Assembly: GCA_002633005.1 (NCBI GenBank)
Contig: NMRA01000171.1
Coordinates: 250,776-314,775, forward strand
Length of the DNA: 64,000 nucleotides
Direction of reading: 5' to 3'
From: Phoronis australis
Lineage: Eukaryota; Phoronida; Phoronidae
Shown here: positions 47,801-63,514 of the stretch, piece after piece
Numbering within the stretch: the first letter of the stretch is position 1
Layout of the letters: each line of letters begins with the position of its first letter
The notes under the pieces: model-generated
Databases searched by the model: none
Told to the model about the DNA's origin: nothing
What the model saw: only the letters and a program-made list of their open reading frames with translations
Program-made: the position numbers and the translations under genes

Positions 47801-50800
47801 CAAAGCGGTGGGTGCGCCATCTCCAGGGGCTTGTCATGATTTTCAAGGTCATAGCAAGAAAATAATGTTTCACTTGAAAAATGTTGATACAATATCTCTT
47901 GAAGGAAATTCTGAATTTTTGTCATATTAAATACTTAGGTTGTACTTGGTATGAGTAATTCCAGATGACAGATAAATTGGGTGGCCAGGACACCTTTTTT
48001 TTCAAATTCAGAAGTTTTAATTTTGAAAATGTTGACCCAATTACACAAGTCACTTTGTTCATATTTTATACCAAGGTGTAAGAGGTATCTCCAGACGCCA
48101 GGCACTAGTCAAATTTGGTGACCTTGACTTCTTTTTCAAGGTCTACAAATGAGGAACTCCACTCTAAAAGATCCCATGAGTCACAATCAGGTGATCAATG
48201 CACTGGGTCCAGTAATGTGACCAAAGCACACCTGGTGCACCGTAAAAGGCATCAGCCCACCTGCTTACTTTTTTAGCATGTCTATATCTGCGAACTAGGT
48301 TTGGCAAAAGTACATATTTACATATTTGCACACCTGGTGCATCGCAAAAGGCATCAGCCCACCTGTTTACTTTTTTAGCATGTCTATTTACATATTTTGC
48401 GTGGCTACTGCCAGCGGTTAAGTGTGAAGCAGGAGGCATTATATTCACTACCAGAAGCTTTAGATTTTGTTCATAATTTCTACTAAGGTGTAGGTTGGTC
48501 GAATCCACGCACCAGTCAATTTTGGTGACCTTTACATAATTTTCAAGGTCACAGTGAAGTCGGGAGAGGTATCCCTTGTGGTCTAATTGATGAGTGTCCT
48601 GGGATCATACCATTTGCAGTGCACCATGGGTGCATGTCAACACCGCATTACTCCTATCAAACTTAGCAAGATATTCATCTGGCTTTTCTTTACACAAAAA
48701 AATTACTACTACATCAAAGTATAGCCTTGCGTATATCCCGAGGCGAAAGATAATTTAGTTATTTTAGTGTAAGTGGCTAAGCACTGTATAGTGGAATTAC
48801 ATATTTTGGTATGCATTTTCTATTTTTACTCCTCTTTTGAGTGTGACGCCTGGTATGTTTTTACCGAGAATGGTTTAGTTTCATTGGACAATAAAGGAAA
48901 TTTATCTTGCCCACCTTGCTTACAACACCCACACAAATTGATATTTGGAGTTTGCAAAAACTTGATTGATGTTCTCATTACTGAGGGTAACTTTCATTGT
49001 ACATTAGGTGCACGCAAAGTGATGAACTTGAAATTCAAAGCGGCTTTGAAAACTTGCATTTGAGTCTATAAACTAAGCAAGTGTGTGAGGGTGTCTGACC
49101 ATTATGCGTAGAGATCATATCATGAGCTGTGACCTCAAGTGTTAAGTTTGGGTGTAAGTCAAGTTGTATATCAATTGGTTCTGGTCTGTATCTGGCTCAT
49201 TTTGAAACCTGTGCTTCATTGTATAAGGAAAGACAATTCTCTAATTGGCATCATTTTAGCAAAGCACATTTTTTCAAATTGTAAAACTACCCAAATGTAT
49301 CCAAGCTTTTTCTTTAGAACGAATTGATTAGGCAACTCAGCAACAATCACCTCTGTTTTGACCTTAATTTGACTTGGTTTTGACTCCCTCCACAGACCAC
49401 AACCATTTCTGCTAATGTTGGCCTCACTCAGTCCTTCAAGTTTCATTGTCGGGTCTTGTCCTAACTGTTGTTGTCCAGAATCTTGATGGCTAGTTTCTTT
49501 TTTCTGCATTTGTTTTATGATGGCCAGAAGACACATTTTCTGACAGTTTTAGTGATTTTTCTGTACAAACTAACGGTAGGTAACACTTGCCTTTTGTACC
49601 TTGGGCCTGTGTTTTTTATTACAGACAAAGTCGATTGATTGATTGATTAATATCTATTAAATAAACATGACTTTTATATTTTCAATTTACATTTCAGTTT
49701 GAGCGGACACGTGACCCGTCCACCATTTTACCCACTTACCAACTGAAAGATCGTGATTCGCCCTTAACTGAGAAGGATCTGGAAAAGCATTCTCCAGACA
49801 AAGTCAACCATACTGTCACACTGCCTGCTGTCACCAGTGACAAACCTGCTGCTAAAAAAGTTCTGGCTGTGAAACCCATGTCTCGTTTTGAGAAAAGTTT
49901 CCTGTCATTTTTGGATGGTGGCAGTAGTACATATAGCGGGGTGAAGTCTCCCGCTAACATCAGCGCATGCTCTGAAGTTACCCCCACAGCCATGAAAACA
50001 AACCTGTCTCCCAATGAGGATAGCATAGAAGCAGATAACAGTGTTGCAGAGTCCAGTACTGTTTTGATGATGAGCACTCAGGTGGCGTTGAAAGATGTTC
50101 CAAACTCAAGTGTCGACGAGGATGTTCCAATGGTTGGCAGTGCCAACTTATTGACTGAAAGTATTTCTTTCAGCACAAACAGTCCAACACCGAAAAGCAA
50201 ACCTAACTTAGCAAAAAATCAGTGCGCAGAATCAGAGTCTAGATCCACGCTGTCATGCACAAAGTGCTCATTTACCTATAGAAATGTGGCGCAGTTTGAG
50301 CAGCATACGAAGAAACACGAGAGAAGGGTACCTGTGAACTTGCGACCATCTAGGAATGCGAAGTCTAAAGCGCTTGACTGTTTTCATGATCAAGCGGTGT
50401 CTGAAGAAGAAGCTGACAGTAGTGACGAGTATGAACCTGATGATCAAGAAGAGGGGGATGATGATGATGGTGTTGATTGGGATGATGAAAGCGTTGATTT
50501 GCAACCGGCTTTGAAAGCGCATAATCAACAACAGCAAACATTGAAAAAGTCTTCCGTAAAGCGACGGAATGAAGAAGGCAAAGTCAAAGGTTCAAAGCAG
50601 CATCAGAAAGTGCATGAAATGAAGCAGCATGGTAAACGATACATAGAATTACCAGAGATTGGCGAGAATGAAAGATTTGTTTACGAGTGCATCCATTGCC
50701 CTGTCCTTTTCTCTTACTTGGACTCCCTCGACAGTCACTTGCGTCAAAAGCACGACTTGAAACTGGAGTGGTTCCCTTGTCCTTTTTGCTACATTAGCAC

Positions 50801-52433
50801 ACGAACTAAACGAGGACTGTACACACATACTGCACAGGTTCATTCGAATGTAATCCAGAATGAAATGTTCGAGGCCTCAATTGCTGTTAGAGGGGAAGAG
50901 AAGTTGTTCACTCGTCATATCTACACAGTAACTAATGATCACAAGCATCTTGTCAACGTCCCTAGGTCAATGATTAGCAAGTATATACGTTCTGTGGTCA
51001 CTCCAGCTACCGAATGCATGACACCTAAGTTGCCTGACGTAAAAGCCAACAAGTTGGCAGCAGGGTACAAAACTGAGTCTTCTACAGTTATGAAAAATCA
51101 ATCTTCTGATCCTTGCTCGACTAAAAATCCTTGGGACTCGTCTGGAGTTACTGCTTGTGAACCATGCACTGGTGAAAAATTAGACAAAAGTGTCAAAACG
51201 GTTGGCAGTAGTACCCACTGCAACAACGGTGCATCTGGTCATGCAAATGCTCAATCTGATTTGTCAATGAGTCCCACTTCAGAATTATCACAGAATACCA
51301 CATCTAAATTGCTTGTGAAGCCTACATTCGAATTACCAGTGACATCTGGATCTGAATTGCCAGGTAAGTCCACATTTGAATTGCCGGTAAAGGACACACC
51401 TGAACTACCAGTGAAGTCTGTGTCTGAATTATCAGTGAAGCCCAAAGCTGTCACAGTGGAGATCAGCACTCAAACCGAAACTGAAGTCATTGTAATAGAC
51501 GACGATGATGATGCTGATGACAGCCCTCTCTCCTCGTCAGTGATGCACAAATCTGTCGGTGATTCGGTTTGTGTGATTGTGTCCTCTTCTAGCGAGTCTG
51601 ACATGGAGGCAGATGAAACAAAGGTTGATGTGGCCATGGACAGTGCTAATGGTAACATCAGTCATGACAAAATTGCAAGACCAGAAGAAAGTAATGACAA
51701 CGCCAATGAAACGAGAGAATCTCGTCAGATTAGTCTTGACGAGAAAATTGCAGCTAAACTTGACTTTAAAGATTCTGAGAGTTGTGATGTGGAAGGAAAT
51801 TTTGATGAGGAGTCTGATTACAGCATTTTTAATATTCAGTCATCTAATATTATTGCATCTTCAAAAGAGGAGGAAGATTGCGACGGATTAATTTTAGACT
51901 GTGAGCCAGCAGATGGCGATGTTTCAAGCTTGCAAAAAGAAGGCAGGAATGTCAAAGCTGAAGTTATTGATGTGGAGGATGAAGATGACGAAGAGTTTGC
52001 TGTATTTAATGTTCCAGTTGGCACTAGTAGCGATAAAAGTCTATCTGGCCATGTAGCCGATAATGAAAGAAGCCTTAGTGTAGAGGAGGAAGAGTTTACC
52101 GTCAGTATTGAGGCATTGAGTGCACCCAGTGAACCAATGATTGATGGACTCAACCCTGAGCTTTTCATGAACTATGAGATGTTTCCGCAACATTCTATTT
52201 ACCCCGAGGTATTCGAATGCAAAAGGTTTTTCCACGTTTGTGACTTCATATGTTTATCCTGTAGAAGGAAAGAAATCTTAGAGCACTTGAAGGGTCGCCA
52301 TACTCGCTATAAATGTGGCCATTGTCCTTTCAACCTGTTTTTTGCTCGGCACAATGCTCTGAAGATATTGGAAAGACACCACTACAGCGACCACCCTTGT
52401 CTTCCATTTAGAGCGTCTTATGTTTATCTTTAG
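41202..52433 (+). CDS. C2H2 zinc-finger protein, four exons, start not found
   Basis: Exons 41202-41885, 45012-45621, 47100-47170 and 49698-52433 join in consistent phases (0-0-1-0) to give 1366 codons before TAG. Part 1 is Lys/Arg/Ser-rich and disordered with nuclear-localisation-like clusters (IQKRKKIK). Part 2 ends with two C2H2 fingers, part 4 has three more in its first third, a long acidic Ser-rich centre, and two atypical C-terminal fingers. The arrangement suggests a nuclear chromatin or transcription factor. I do not recognise a named orthologue. The upstream exon with the start codon must precede 41202, in DNA dense with repeats. Introns of this gene hold the dispersed repeat family and a MITE. 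Confidence 0.8.
42064..43180 (+). repeat. Dispersed CCTAGTGGC repeat, block 3 (intronic)
   Basis: The left end is the exact palindrome CACCCACATATTTATATGTG plus GGTG at 42069-42093. At least four internal units of CCCCTAGTGGCAA-TTT with TCATGAAATTTAGCAAATAG follow. It lies in the same orientation as block 1, in the first recognised intron of the zinc-finger gene. Confidence 0.7.
43970..44640 (+). repeat. Dispersed CCTAGTGGC repeat, block 4 (intronic)
   Basis: Internal units only (CCTAGTGGCCATTTATATAA, CCTCCTAGTGGCTGTTTTGC, CCCCTAGTGGCAGTTTGCTT), without recognisable ends. Older and more diverged than block 1. Confidence 0.6.
45012..45621 (+). CDS. Zinc-finger gene, exon with fingers 1-2
   Basis: The acceptor is CCATTTTTAG and the donor GACCAG/GTATGT. 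An acidic stretch (DSQSDMDFENGSETGDTDHG) precedes two fingers at about 45437-45590: C-x2-C-x12-H-x3-H (CIHC...EEHVFSH) and C-x2-C-x12-H-x4-H (CGIC...RHHRNEH). Phase 0 on entry and 1 on exit. Confidence 0.85.
45834..46402. mobile_element. Harbinger-like MITE with TAA target duplication
   Basis: Long inverted ends start GGGCTGTTCCAGTAAAATCT and end in the complement CTGGAACAGCCC, with subterminal GGGAGGGGGGGAAGGCA matched on the right by TGCCTTCCCCCCCTCCC. TAA flanks both sides (45831-45833 and 46403-46405). The interior repeats ACCACCC(A/G)TAA and carries no gene. It sits in an intron of the zinc-finger gene. Confidence 0.8.
47100..47170 (+). CDS. Zinc-finger gene, 71-nt exon
   Basis: The acceptor has a strong pyrimidine tract (TTTTTTTTTTCTGCCAG) and the donor is CTGGAG/GTAAAG. 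It encodes VATFKATDQYWHLKTETDKA and RYLE after completing a Val codon. Too short for open-frame detection; it is required to connect phases of its neighbours. Confidence 0.7.
47340..48660. repeat. Intronic repeats with AAAGGCATCAGCCCACCTG units
   Basis: Near-identical blocks at about 48228-48285 and 48331-48390 read GGTGCA(C/T)CG(T/C)(A/)AAAGGCATC then AGCCCACCTG. A diverged version starts near 47358 (AAAGGCATCACAGCC). CACCATGGGTGCATGTCAAC at about 48622 resembles the right end of the CCTAGTGGC family. No coding sequence. Confidence 0.45.
49698..52433 (+). CDS. Zinc-finger gene, large terminal exon
   Basis: The acceptor is TTACATTTCAG; the frame is open from 49698 to the TAG at 52431. Fingers: CTKC...EQHTKKH (about 50256-50318), CIHC...DSHLRQKH (about 50690-50755) and CPFC...YTHTAQVH (about 50779-50844). 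A degenerate ELPVKS repeat spans about 51270-51455. Acidic segments contain VIVIDDDDD and VCVIVSSSSESDME, which look like SUMO-interaction motifs. The C-terminus has compact Cys/His clusters (CLSC...EHLKGRH; CGHCPF...ERHHYSDH). Confidence 0.88.
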   Translation, partial: FERTRDPSTILPTYQLKDRDSPLTEKDLEKHSPDKVNHTVTLPAVTSDKPAAKKVLAVKPMSRFEKSFLSFLDGGSSTYSGVKSPANISACSEVTPTAMKTNLSPNEDSIEADNSVAESSTVLMMSTQVALKDVPNSSVDEDVPMVGSANLLTESISFSTNSPTPKSKPNLAKNQCAESESRSTLSCTKCSFTYRNVAQFEQHTKKHERRVPVNLRPSRNAKSKALDCFHDQAVSEEEADSSDEYEPDDQEEGDDDDGVDWDDESVDLQPALKAHNQQQQTLKKSSVKRRNEEGKVKGSKQHQKVHEMKQHGKRYIELPEIGENERFVYECIHCPVLFSYLDSLDSHLRQKHDLKLEWFPCPFCYISTRTKRGLYTHTAQVHSNVIQNEMFEASIAVRGEEKLFTRHIYTVTNDHKHLVNVPRSMISKYIRSVVTPATECMTPKLPDVKANKLAAGYKTESSTVMKNQSSDPCSTKNPWDSSGVTACEPCTGEKLDKSVKTVGSSTHCNNGASGHANAQSDLSMSPTSELSQNTTSKLLVKPTFELPVTSGSELPGKSTFELPVKDTPELPVKSVSELSVKPKAVTVEISTQTETEVIVIDDDDDADDSPLSSSVMHKSVGDSVCVIVSSSSESDMEADETKVDVAMDSANGNISHDKIARPEESNDNANETRESRQISLDEKIAAKLDFKDSESCDVEGNFDEESDYSIFNIQSSNIIASSKEEEDCDGLILDCEPADGDVSSLQKEGRNVKAEVIDVEDEDDEEFAVFNVPVGTSSDKSLSGHVADNERSLSVEEEEFTVSIEALSAPSEPMIDGLNPELFMNYEMFPQHSIYPEVFECKRFFHVCDFICLSCRRKEILEHLKGRHTRYKCGHCPFNLFFARHNALKILERHHYSDHPCLPFRASYVYL

Positions 52434-53521
52434 GTCCTTATGAGTTTGCTTAGGCTGGGATGCACTCTTCTACAGGACGGAGAAACATTCAAACAGTCCA
52501 GAGAAGTCGGTCAGCTTTAGTGGGTCAAGTTGTGATGCAATATTGAATCTATGGCCAGAATATGAGAATTTGACTTAGAGACCGAGACCCATCCTGCGCT
52601 GTATTCCAGAGAGGTTTCTCGAACATACGTGCATGGTACATTATGTTGAGGCAAAGATTTTTGGGCTAATTCATTCTCAGTTCAGTTGTTAATTCGGAGT
52701 CATGGGCTTCATTCAGTGAGGCAGTGCAATACACAACTGAGCTAAACTGTACATCATAGGCAAAGCTTTTTAGTGTCATTTATAGGAAATTGCCGATAAG
52801 GATTTCGGTGTCAGGCAGTCAATTTATTGCTTTCAGCTAATTTCAAAGACGAGCTACCTAATATATGCGCCTATTGACCATCCACTCCAAGCACAGGGTT
52901 AAGTGGACAATGGAAAACCCCTTTTTCTTGTGTGCACTTCATCATTGCATTTTGTGTACAGTATTTTGCTACACTTTGGGGCAGACTCTTCATGTACTTT
53001 TTATTATGTAGTAAAATAATACCGATGAAATGTGTATGGCAGTGAAATTCTCTAGTATTTGTGTGTTATTGTGAAATTTTATTTTAAATTCGTCTGTGAA
53101 AAGTACTGCTCTATTTATTCCTGGTTTCTATGCTGATTGACAACCAAAGTTGGGTTTATTGCTGCTTTAAATTCAATATCCTACATTAGTGTGATTCACA
53201 CCATGTTACCCCTCTGTGGTCCAAGCCTTGCACTCAATGACACCCATAAGTCGTTCAAAGACACTGGTTCTTTAGTTGCCTACAACTCATGTTACAGTTG
53301 TTGTGTGAGTAATCATTTAAAGACAGCAAGGTAAATTACGCAGTTAAATATTATTATTATTATTTGTTATGGTATGCTGCATGAGCTACCAAACTGTAGT
53401 TTTTAGGTAAAAAATTCATATTTAAGTAGTTGATTTATAAGATAATCACAGCAGCGGTATATTGGTGAATATGTTGAGAAATGTTTTCATTGAATGCTTA
53501 GCCGTTTCATGTGACAATAAA
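52434..53521 (+). promoter_or_regulatory. Probable 3' UTR and polyadenylation signal of zinc-finger gene
   Basis: About 1.1 kb of non-coding sequence ends with AATAAA at 53516-53521. A second AATAAA lies at 54829-54834. No other gene is apparent between them. Confidence 0.45.
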
Positions 53522-53579
53522 AAGTTATGGATGCAATCAACATCTCATTCACCTGGCGTTAGTTGTTACCTTTGGTTGT

Positions 53580-54010
53580 CCATCAATTTTTTTGGAAACC
53601 ATTTTGAGGGATGATTATGAGACTAGGAGGAGACTTATACAGCAAGAATCCACTGGCACTAGTTGATTTTCAGACACATTTGACTACCGTAGCACAGTCA
53701 CCCTGTTGACTGCTATAGTTTTGACTTGAAATGCCCTGTCCATCAATTATTGATGAATGTCCTGGTGAATTTTGGGGAAACGGAGCTCCTAGGCATGGGG
53801 TGGGAATACACTTGTACCAGTTGATTTGGGCAGATTCAGCTACCGTGGTACCCCCTGTTGGCTGTTTCGACAAGAAATACATGGTTTGACAAATTCGTCA
53901 ATTTTTGGCAAAACTTCTTGATGCTGTGATCCAATTGATTATTTGACAAATTAGACTAATGTAGCACCCCCTGTTGGCCATTCAAGTTATTGACAAGGTG
54001 GTATAGAGGT
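53580..54010 (+). repeat. Diverged CCTAGTGGC-family units
   Basis: Three phrases of the type ACTAC-GT-GCACCCCCTGTTGGC occur at about 53683, 53840 and 53963, each followed by TT(C/T)GACAAG or similar. Spacing is about 120-155 bases. Confidence 0.45.
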
Positions 54011-56150
54011 GTAACTGCTTACTATAATTTTAAATGACAATATAGGGGTCCCATTTTGGATGCACAAACTTAAATTTGTTATATCATTTTAATATGGATA
54101 AGCTGTGTATGGCTGGGACTTCCAGCTTCAACCAAAATCACTATTTTAATGGTATTGTGTAATTTTAATAACTCTTGGACAGTGTTTATAGGGCAGTCAT
54201 GTGTGCATTGAATTCTCTGGATAGTGCCCAGAGGGTTTTGTACTGTGTACATTGCTTTGGTCTTCTGATGGATGTTCTCTCAAGGCTCTCGGGTGGTCAT
54301 GTTTCAGTTAAAAATCACTGTATGGTTGTGATTAGTAACATAGGAAAATGAGCTAAGGAAAGATTTCTATCTTGTGGTGTAACTCAAGTGTTACCTTATA
54401 ACTTCTTAAAATGCACAGAGTATTCTAGGCTTTATAATCATGCCTTAGCTCGACATGAATTGGCAGTTTACAGTGCTGTTCATATCAAATATTTCTAGTC
54501 AGACTTAATGGTGAACAAGTAAAGGGTTATTGGGCAGAATGATTTTTAGAATGACACTGGTGCTATACTCTGCCTGTTTAATACAAAATGACCCGTCGAT
54601 ATAAATCCAAGACTACACAAGACATAGCTTAAGTTTTAACGTGATTTAGTAGCTTGTATTGTCAGTATTTTCTACTAGTTAAGTACTAATACATAGTCAA
54701 CCAAAATACGTTTTTGTGCAATTGTCTGATTAAGTTACCCAACTATAAGCGTTAGCCTCTAGACTTTATTCAGTATTATTGGTGAACTTTTACACTCGTG
54801 TAATGTTCCTATTTTAATGTCGACACGCAATAAAAATTATATTTTGTTACCTGTAATTTTGAGTCAATTTTATTTCACGTTCGTATACCCATCCAAAGGG
54901 GAACCTGCAAGTTTGGGATGGACCAGCCCCAGCCTCACTTCAGTTTATAAATTTGTAATCCTGGAAAACTTACTTTCTAATGCTTTTGAAGAGAATACCA
55001 CTGTTTAGGCCTTTTAGATTGTTGCTCTATAAATAATGCGATGCAATTCTCTGATGGAATGTATGTTCATGAAAACCATACATGAAAAGTGAAAAATTTT
55101 ATCTTTAAAGGAGGAGATTGCAGTAAATACCTTCTGCAAAATTGCGTTATAGAATGACTGAAGATATTAAGGCAGTAATGAGGCAATAAGTGTTTTCACT
55201 TAAAAATTTTTCAGTGAAGCGTATCACAATTGACGGAAATGACTCTAAAGACACTGCAGTGCTCCAACAATGTGCAAGCTCTCATTCACAAATACTGACA
55301 CTGGTTTACAGGAGACAATTTTCAATGACATATTTGAGCTTTTGTATTAAATGATCAGTGACAATTTAAAACTTAGTGGTTACTGCAACATACTGTAATG
55401 GACAGATACCATTCAACTGTAAACAGTTGATGTACAACCCTTTAGTGTTCTTGTGAAACCATATTTATAATTCAGGTGTGCAAGGTGGCCAGAGGTGACG
55501 AGGACTAAATGCAATTTCTTTTGTGGAAATTTTGAGACTGGACTATTTTGTGCGACTTATTTAAATATTACACTGCACAACAGTGGCAACTTGATAACAA
55601 GATGGTCTTGGAATTTGTAAAAAAAATGTTGAATGCTGTCTAGTACCAACACCTCAATCATCATCTGATGAGGCGTATTTCATTGTTGGTGTCATGACAG
55701 AACCGATGTACCCAGTTTAAATATGAGTATGGCAACAGACATTGTCTTGAAACTAGCAAAGTAAAACCACTTGGACTGCAAACCTTTCATTATACAGCTA
55801 GCGCAATAAAGGTCTATTGGTAAGAAACAATTACATTTCAACCCCCCCACCCCCCGAAATTTACTGAATTCAAATCACCCCTCCAACAATATGTGCAGCT
55901 ATTGTACCCGATTTGTAGTGTCTCTTGTGCACACAGGTTTAACTGACTTCTCAGAGAGCACACTAATGAAGTTGAACTCGTTTTATTTCAGGAGCTCTGA
56001 GATTATCATGGTTATTCGAAAGTTTTTAACATTACTTGTGACCACAAAGTGAAGTCCTTAACAAGGAATGTGCTTTCATCTGAACAATAAATGGGACTAC
56101 TTCACAAAACACTTTAGGTATAGAAGCTTCGCAGACTGTTGATATATGCA
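54011..56150. other. No gene recognised
   Basis: Unique-looking AT-rich sequence downstream of the zinc-finger gene. No long frame, paired splice signals with homology, or repeat structure was found. Confidence 0.4.
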
Positions 56151-56280
56151 ACCACATGTATCACAAATGGCAGGTTAATATTAATTATAAGAGTGACCAC
56201 ATGTATCACAAATGGCAGGTTAATATTAATTATAAGAGTGACCACATGTATCACAAATGGCAGGTTAATATTATAATAAG
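56151..56280 (+). repeat. 45-bp tandem repeat, nearly three copies
   Basis: The unit begins CCACATGTATCACAAATGGC and ends AATTATAAGAGTGA. It abuts the 5' truncation point of the LINE fragment. Since 45 is divisible by three it produces a repetitive open frame (NHMYHKWQVN-like) with no coding meaning. Confidence 0.9.
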
Positions 56281-56284
56281 TCAC

Positions 56285-57299
56285 TATATTATAAAGAGTT
56301 TGCTAAGAATGGGCTATGTTTCATCAATGACTTTCTTGATGCTGAAAATAAGCTTTTATCGTGGGAGGTGCTCAAGGCAAAATATAAATTGGTAAATTCT
56401 CAAATTCTGAGTTTTAATTCAATATGTATTGTTTTATCTAGAAAAATTGATCAAGGTCATTAGCGATTGGTTGGCTGCAACAATAAAATTTGCTTAGATT
56501 ATAATAAAATTCCAAAAGAAAAAATCAAGAGGATTTTGATACAAAAGTATTGCAAAAAATCAGACAATTATGAAAAATTGTTGCAGCATTACTCCAAACA
56601 AGATATCCGAAAAATTTATTCCTTGCCTTTTACACTTCCCCTCGAACCATGCATTAAATCTTTTAAGTATATGTTGTTACATAACAGAGTGTATACTAAC
56701 TCTTTGTTATATAAGATGAAGATTGTTAATTCAGATAAATGTCCCTATTGTAATCTAGTACAGAGTACTGAACACATGTTTTTCCTTTGTGATGTAGTGC
56801 AAAGATTGTTGATTAATGTTCAGGATATTTTGACATCTTCCCTTAAGGAAGAAGTCAGAATAACCAAAAATGAAATCATGTTTTGCCATTTAGTTTCTGA
56901 ATTCTCCCTGTTGATTAATTATGTTATCACTATCGCCCAATATTTTATTTATTTACGTAGCCAACAGCACTTGCATCCAGATTGGTCTGCCCATAAAATA
57001 TTCATGTCAAAATATATTAAAATTTCAATAGATAATTTTCGAAAACAAAAAGAACGGTACAATATTAATATTAAAATGTGGGAGAGCCTCAGTGTTGCCA
57101 TGCAACGAATCTGTGATATCTGTAATATACTTAACTCATATATTGTTTAGTAGTATTATCATTAAATGATGAAGTGTGTGAATGAGTGTGCGAGTGTGTG
57201 CGTGAAAGTCCTTGCCCCTTTTCCTTGTTCACCCTTTCACCCTTTAAAAATTATCAATGTATATTATTGAAGAATAAAATTATGACAAAAAAAAAAAAA
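56285..57299 (+). mobile_element. 5'-truncated LINE with poly(A) tail
   Basis: The frame reads KEFAKNGLCFINDF... to about 56460, has one TAG, then continues 227 codons from 56467 to TAG at 57150. FKYMLLHNRVYTNSLLYKMK followed by C-PYC...STEHMFFLC is the C-terminal zinc-binding region found after the reverse transcriptase in many L1/Tx1-type elements. The 3' end has AATAAA (57271-57276) and 14 A's. Only the last quarter of ORF2 is present. Insertion is recent enough to keep the frame nearly intact. Confidence 0.75.
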
Positions 57300-57613
57300 A
57301 CAATGAAACCATCATAGACCCAAGCCTAACTTCAAAATTCGAAAACGGCGCAAATACGCATTGACTGTGACCTGAGCTACTAGCACATTTGGTAACACTC
57401 GGATAAATGAGGCAATATTTCTTAAGCCCTTAAGAGCTTTGATGTAGAATTCAACACTGATAAGCAAACACAGGCCAAATGCCTCTTTAACTTTAATTTA
57501 CACACATTAGATAAAAACGTAGGCCTATCTAACTTGTAAATGGGAGATAATTTCTTGAAATACAAGTCAAATACAAAGTAACCACATAACATCATAGACA
57601 AAAATCTTTTAAA

Positions 57614-57619
57614 TTTATT
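57614..57619 (-). promoter_or_regulatory. Possible PRELID3 polyadenylation signal
   Basis: Minus strand AATAAA, about 570 bases after the PRELID3 stop codon. It is the first perfect hexamer that I noticed downstream. Confidence 0.3.
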
Positions 57620-57689
57620 ATAAGTCAGACAACCATCTTGACAAAATGTTTGAAAGGTTCAGATAAGAGTAGTAAATGACACACAAAAT

Positions 57690-57750
57690 AAATAACACTT
57701 CAGTTAAGCATCACTGAATAAATAACACCTCAGTTAAGCATCACTGAATT
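57690..57750 (+). repeat. Short tandem duplication
   Basis: AATAACAC(T/C)TCAGTTAAGCATCACTGAAT occurs twice in succession, about 30 bp per unit. Confidence 0.8.
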
Positions 57751-58187
57751 TTGAATTAGCAGTGAGTTAACTGTAAATAATCATTTAGACCCTTTAATTA
57801 GAAATTACTTAAAGAGTTACGCAGGGTCTTGATATGCACCCACCATGTGCATCACAGGGCTTAGATATGCACCTAAGCATAATATATGAGGGTGCACAAT
57901 GATTAATGATTGTACAGCACGCAGTTGCAACCATTTTCTAATCATAACCAAACTTTTGTGTAACAATTGCCGAAGGAAAAGGTGAAGTTTTAATTGAAAA
58001 GTAGATAACAAATATCCCAGAGTTAAAGTAAACATCAGAAAAAGGTTCTACTTTAAAGGTTCAATTCTGAAATGACATGCAAAATAATTTTTTTATAAAA
58101 TAGATTCAAACTATAGATAGTATGATAGCACTCCCGATATAAGCAAAACAATCAACTGTGCTCAGTGTGACTGTCCATGGCTGCTAG

Positions 58188-62459
<4,272 letters not shown>

Positions 62460-63514
62460 GCTCGACAAACCTGGAAACTTTTCTCTTTTCACCTTGCCAA
62501 CTTACTCAATGACAAACAGGAAAACATGACGTCGTCAAAAATAGATTCTCAATTATTTATATCATTTTTATTAAATACGCCATATATTGGTAAATTTAAC
62601 TTGCATAAAGATTTCATTATTATTGTCATATGAATGCTCTTGTATCTTTTCAAATAATACCGAAAAAGAAAATTAGTTAAGTAAATTACAAAATAATATT
62701 ACTCCACGTTTACGACAAAAAGCTACAGTTATCTAGAACTTGGTTGGCCCAGATTAAGTTTTATAGAAGTTTCGACCAATCAGAACGTCTTTTATGAACA
62801 ATCGAAAAACTAGTCCATCCATGACAACGATTCAAAATGGCGACTAATAGTAGTTGCAAACGTTGAATTTAATGTTTTAAGGTAAGCTTGGGTGCATTAT
62901 CTAAGTATTTCAAATTCATATCAGTTATGTATTGATACATATTTAGTGGGGTAGTGTTAGATCCCATTTTTGCTCGGAATCGTTAAGAGATTTGTATCTT
63001 TTGTGAATGTTCCTCACAGAGTCGCACTCACACTCACAGTCACAGTTGCAGTCGCCGCTAAGACTAAGTTGACTAACCACACTAACGTAACGAGCTGCTC
63101 AGTAACACCAGGCTGTAGCATTGCCAATATGGCCTGCAGCTAGCTTTTTGAAGACTATTGTCAAAATACAGCTAGGGATCGTTGCGTGTAAATTTTGTAT
63201 AGACCTTGTAATTTCACTCATCACCCCATAAGGCATAATGACATTTAAAAAAATTCAAAACATTTAGCAGATGACCATTACACTGTGATTTGGTGCATGT
63301 GAGTGAACTGGCACACACCTTGCCAGTCAAGTTAAATGTCGTTGTTTTGCATCATTCTCCGGCTTTTGTGTCAAAGAAAATTTTTTTGTCAAGTTGCAAA
63401 CAGTTCCCCCGTAACCCTTGACATGTGCACGCACCATATCTTCTGGGAATGTGATCCGGGAGATGACAACTTCACTAATGTGCACAGAAATTAAGTTTCT
63501 GACAGTTAATTATT
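62460..63514. other. No convincing gene; possible 5' exon
   Basis: A plus-strand AAAATGGCGACTAATAGT near 62835 resembles a promoter-proximal start, followed by a stop after nine codons and a donor-like AAG/GTAAGC at about 62881. It could be a 5' UTR exon of a plus-strand gene beyond the window. The rest shows nothing recognisable. Confidence 0.25.
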
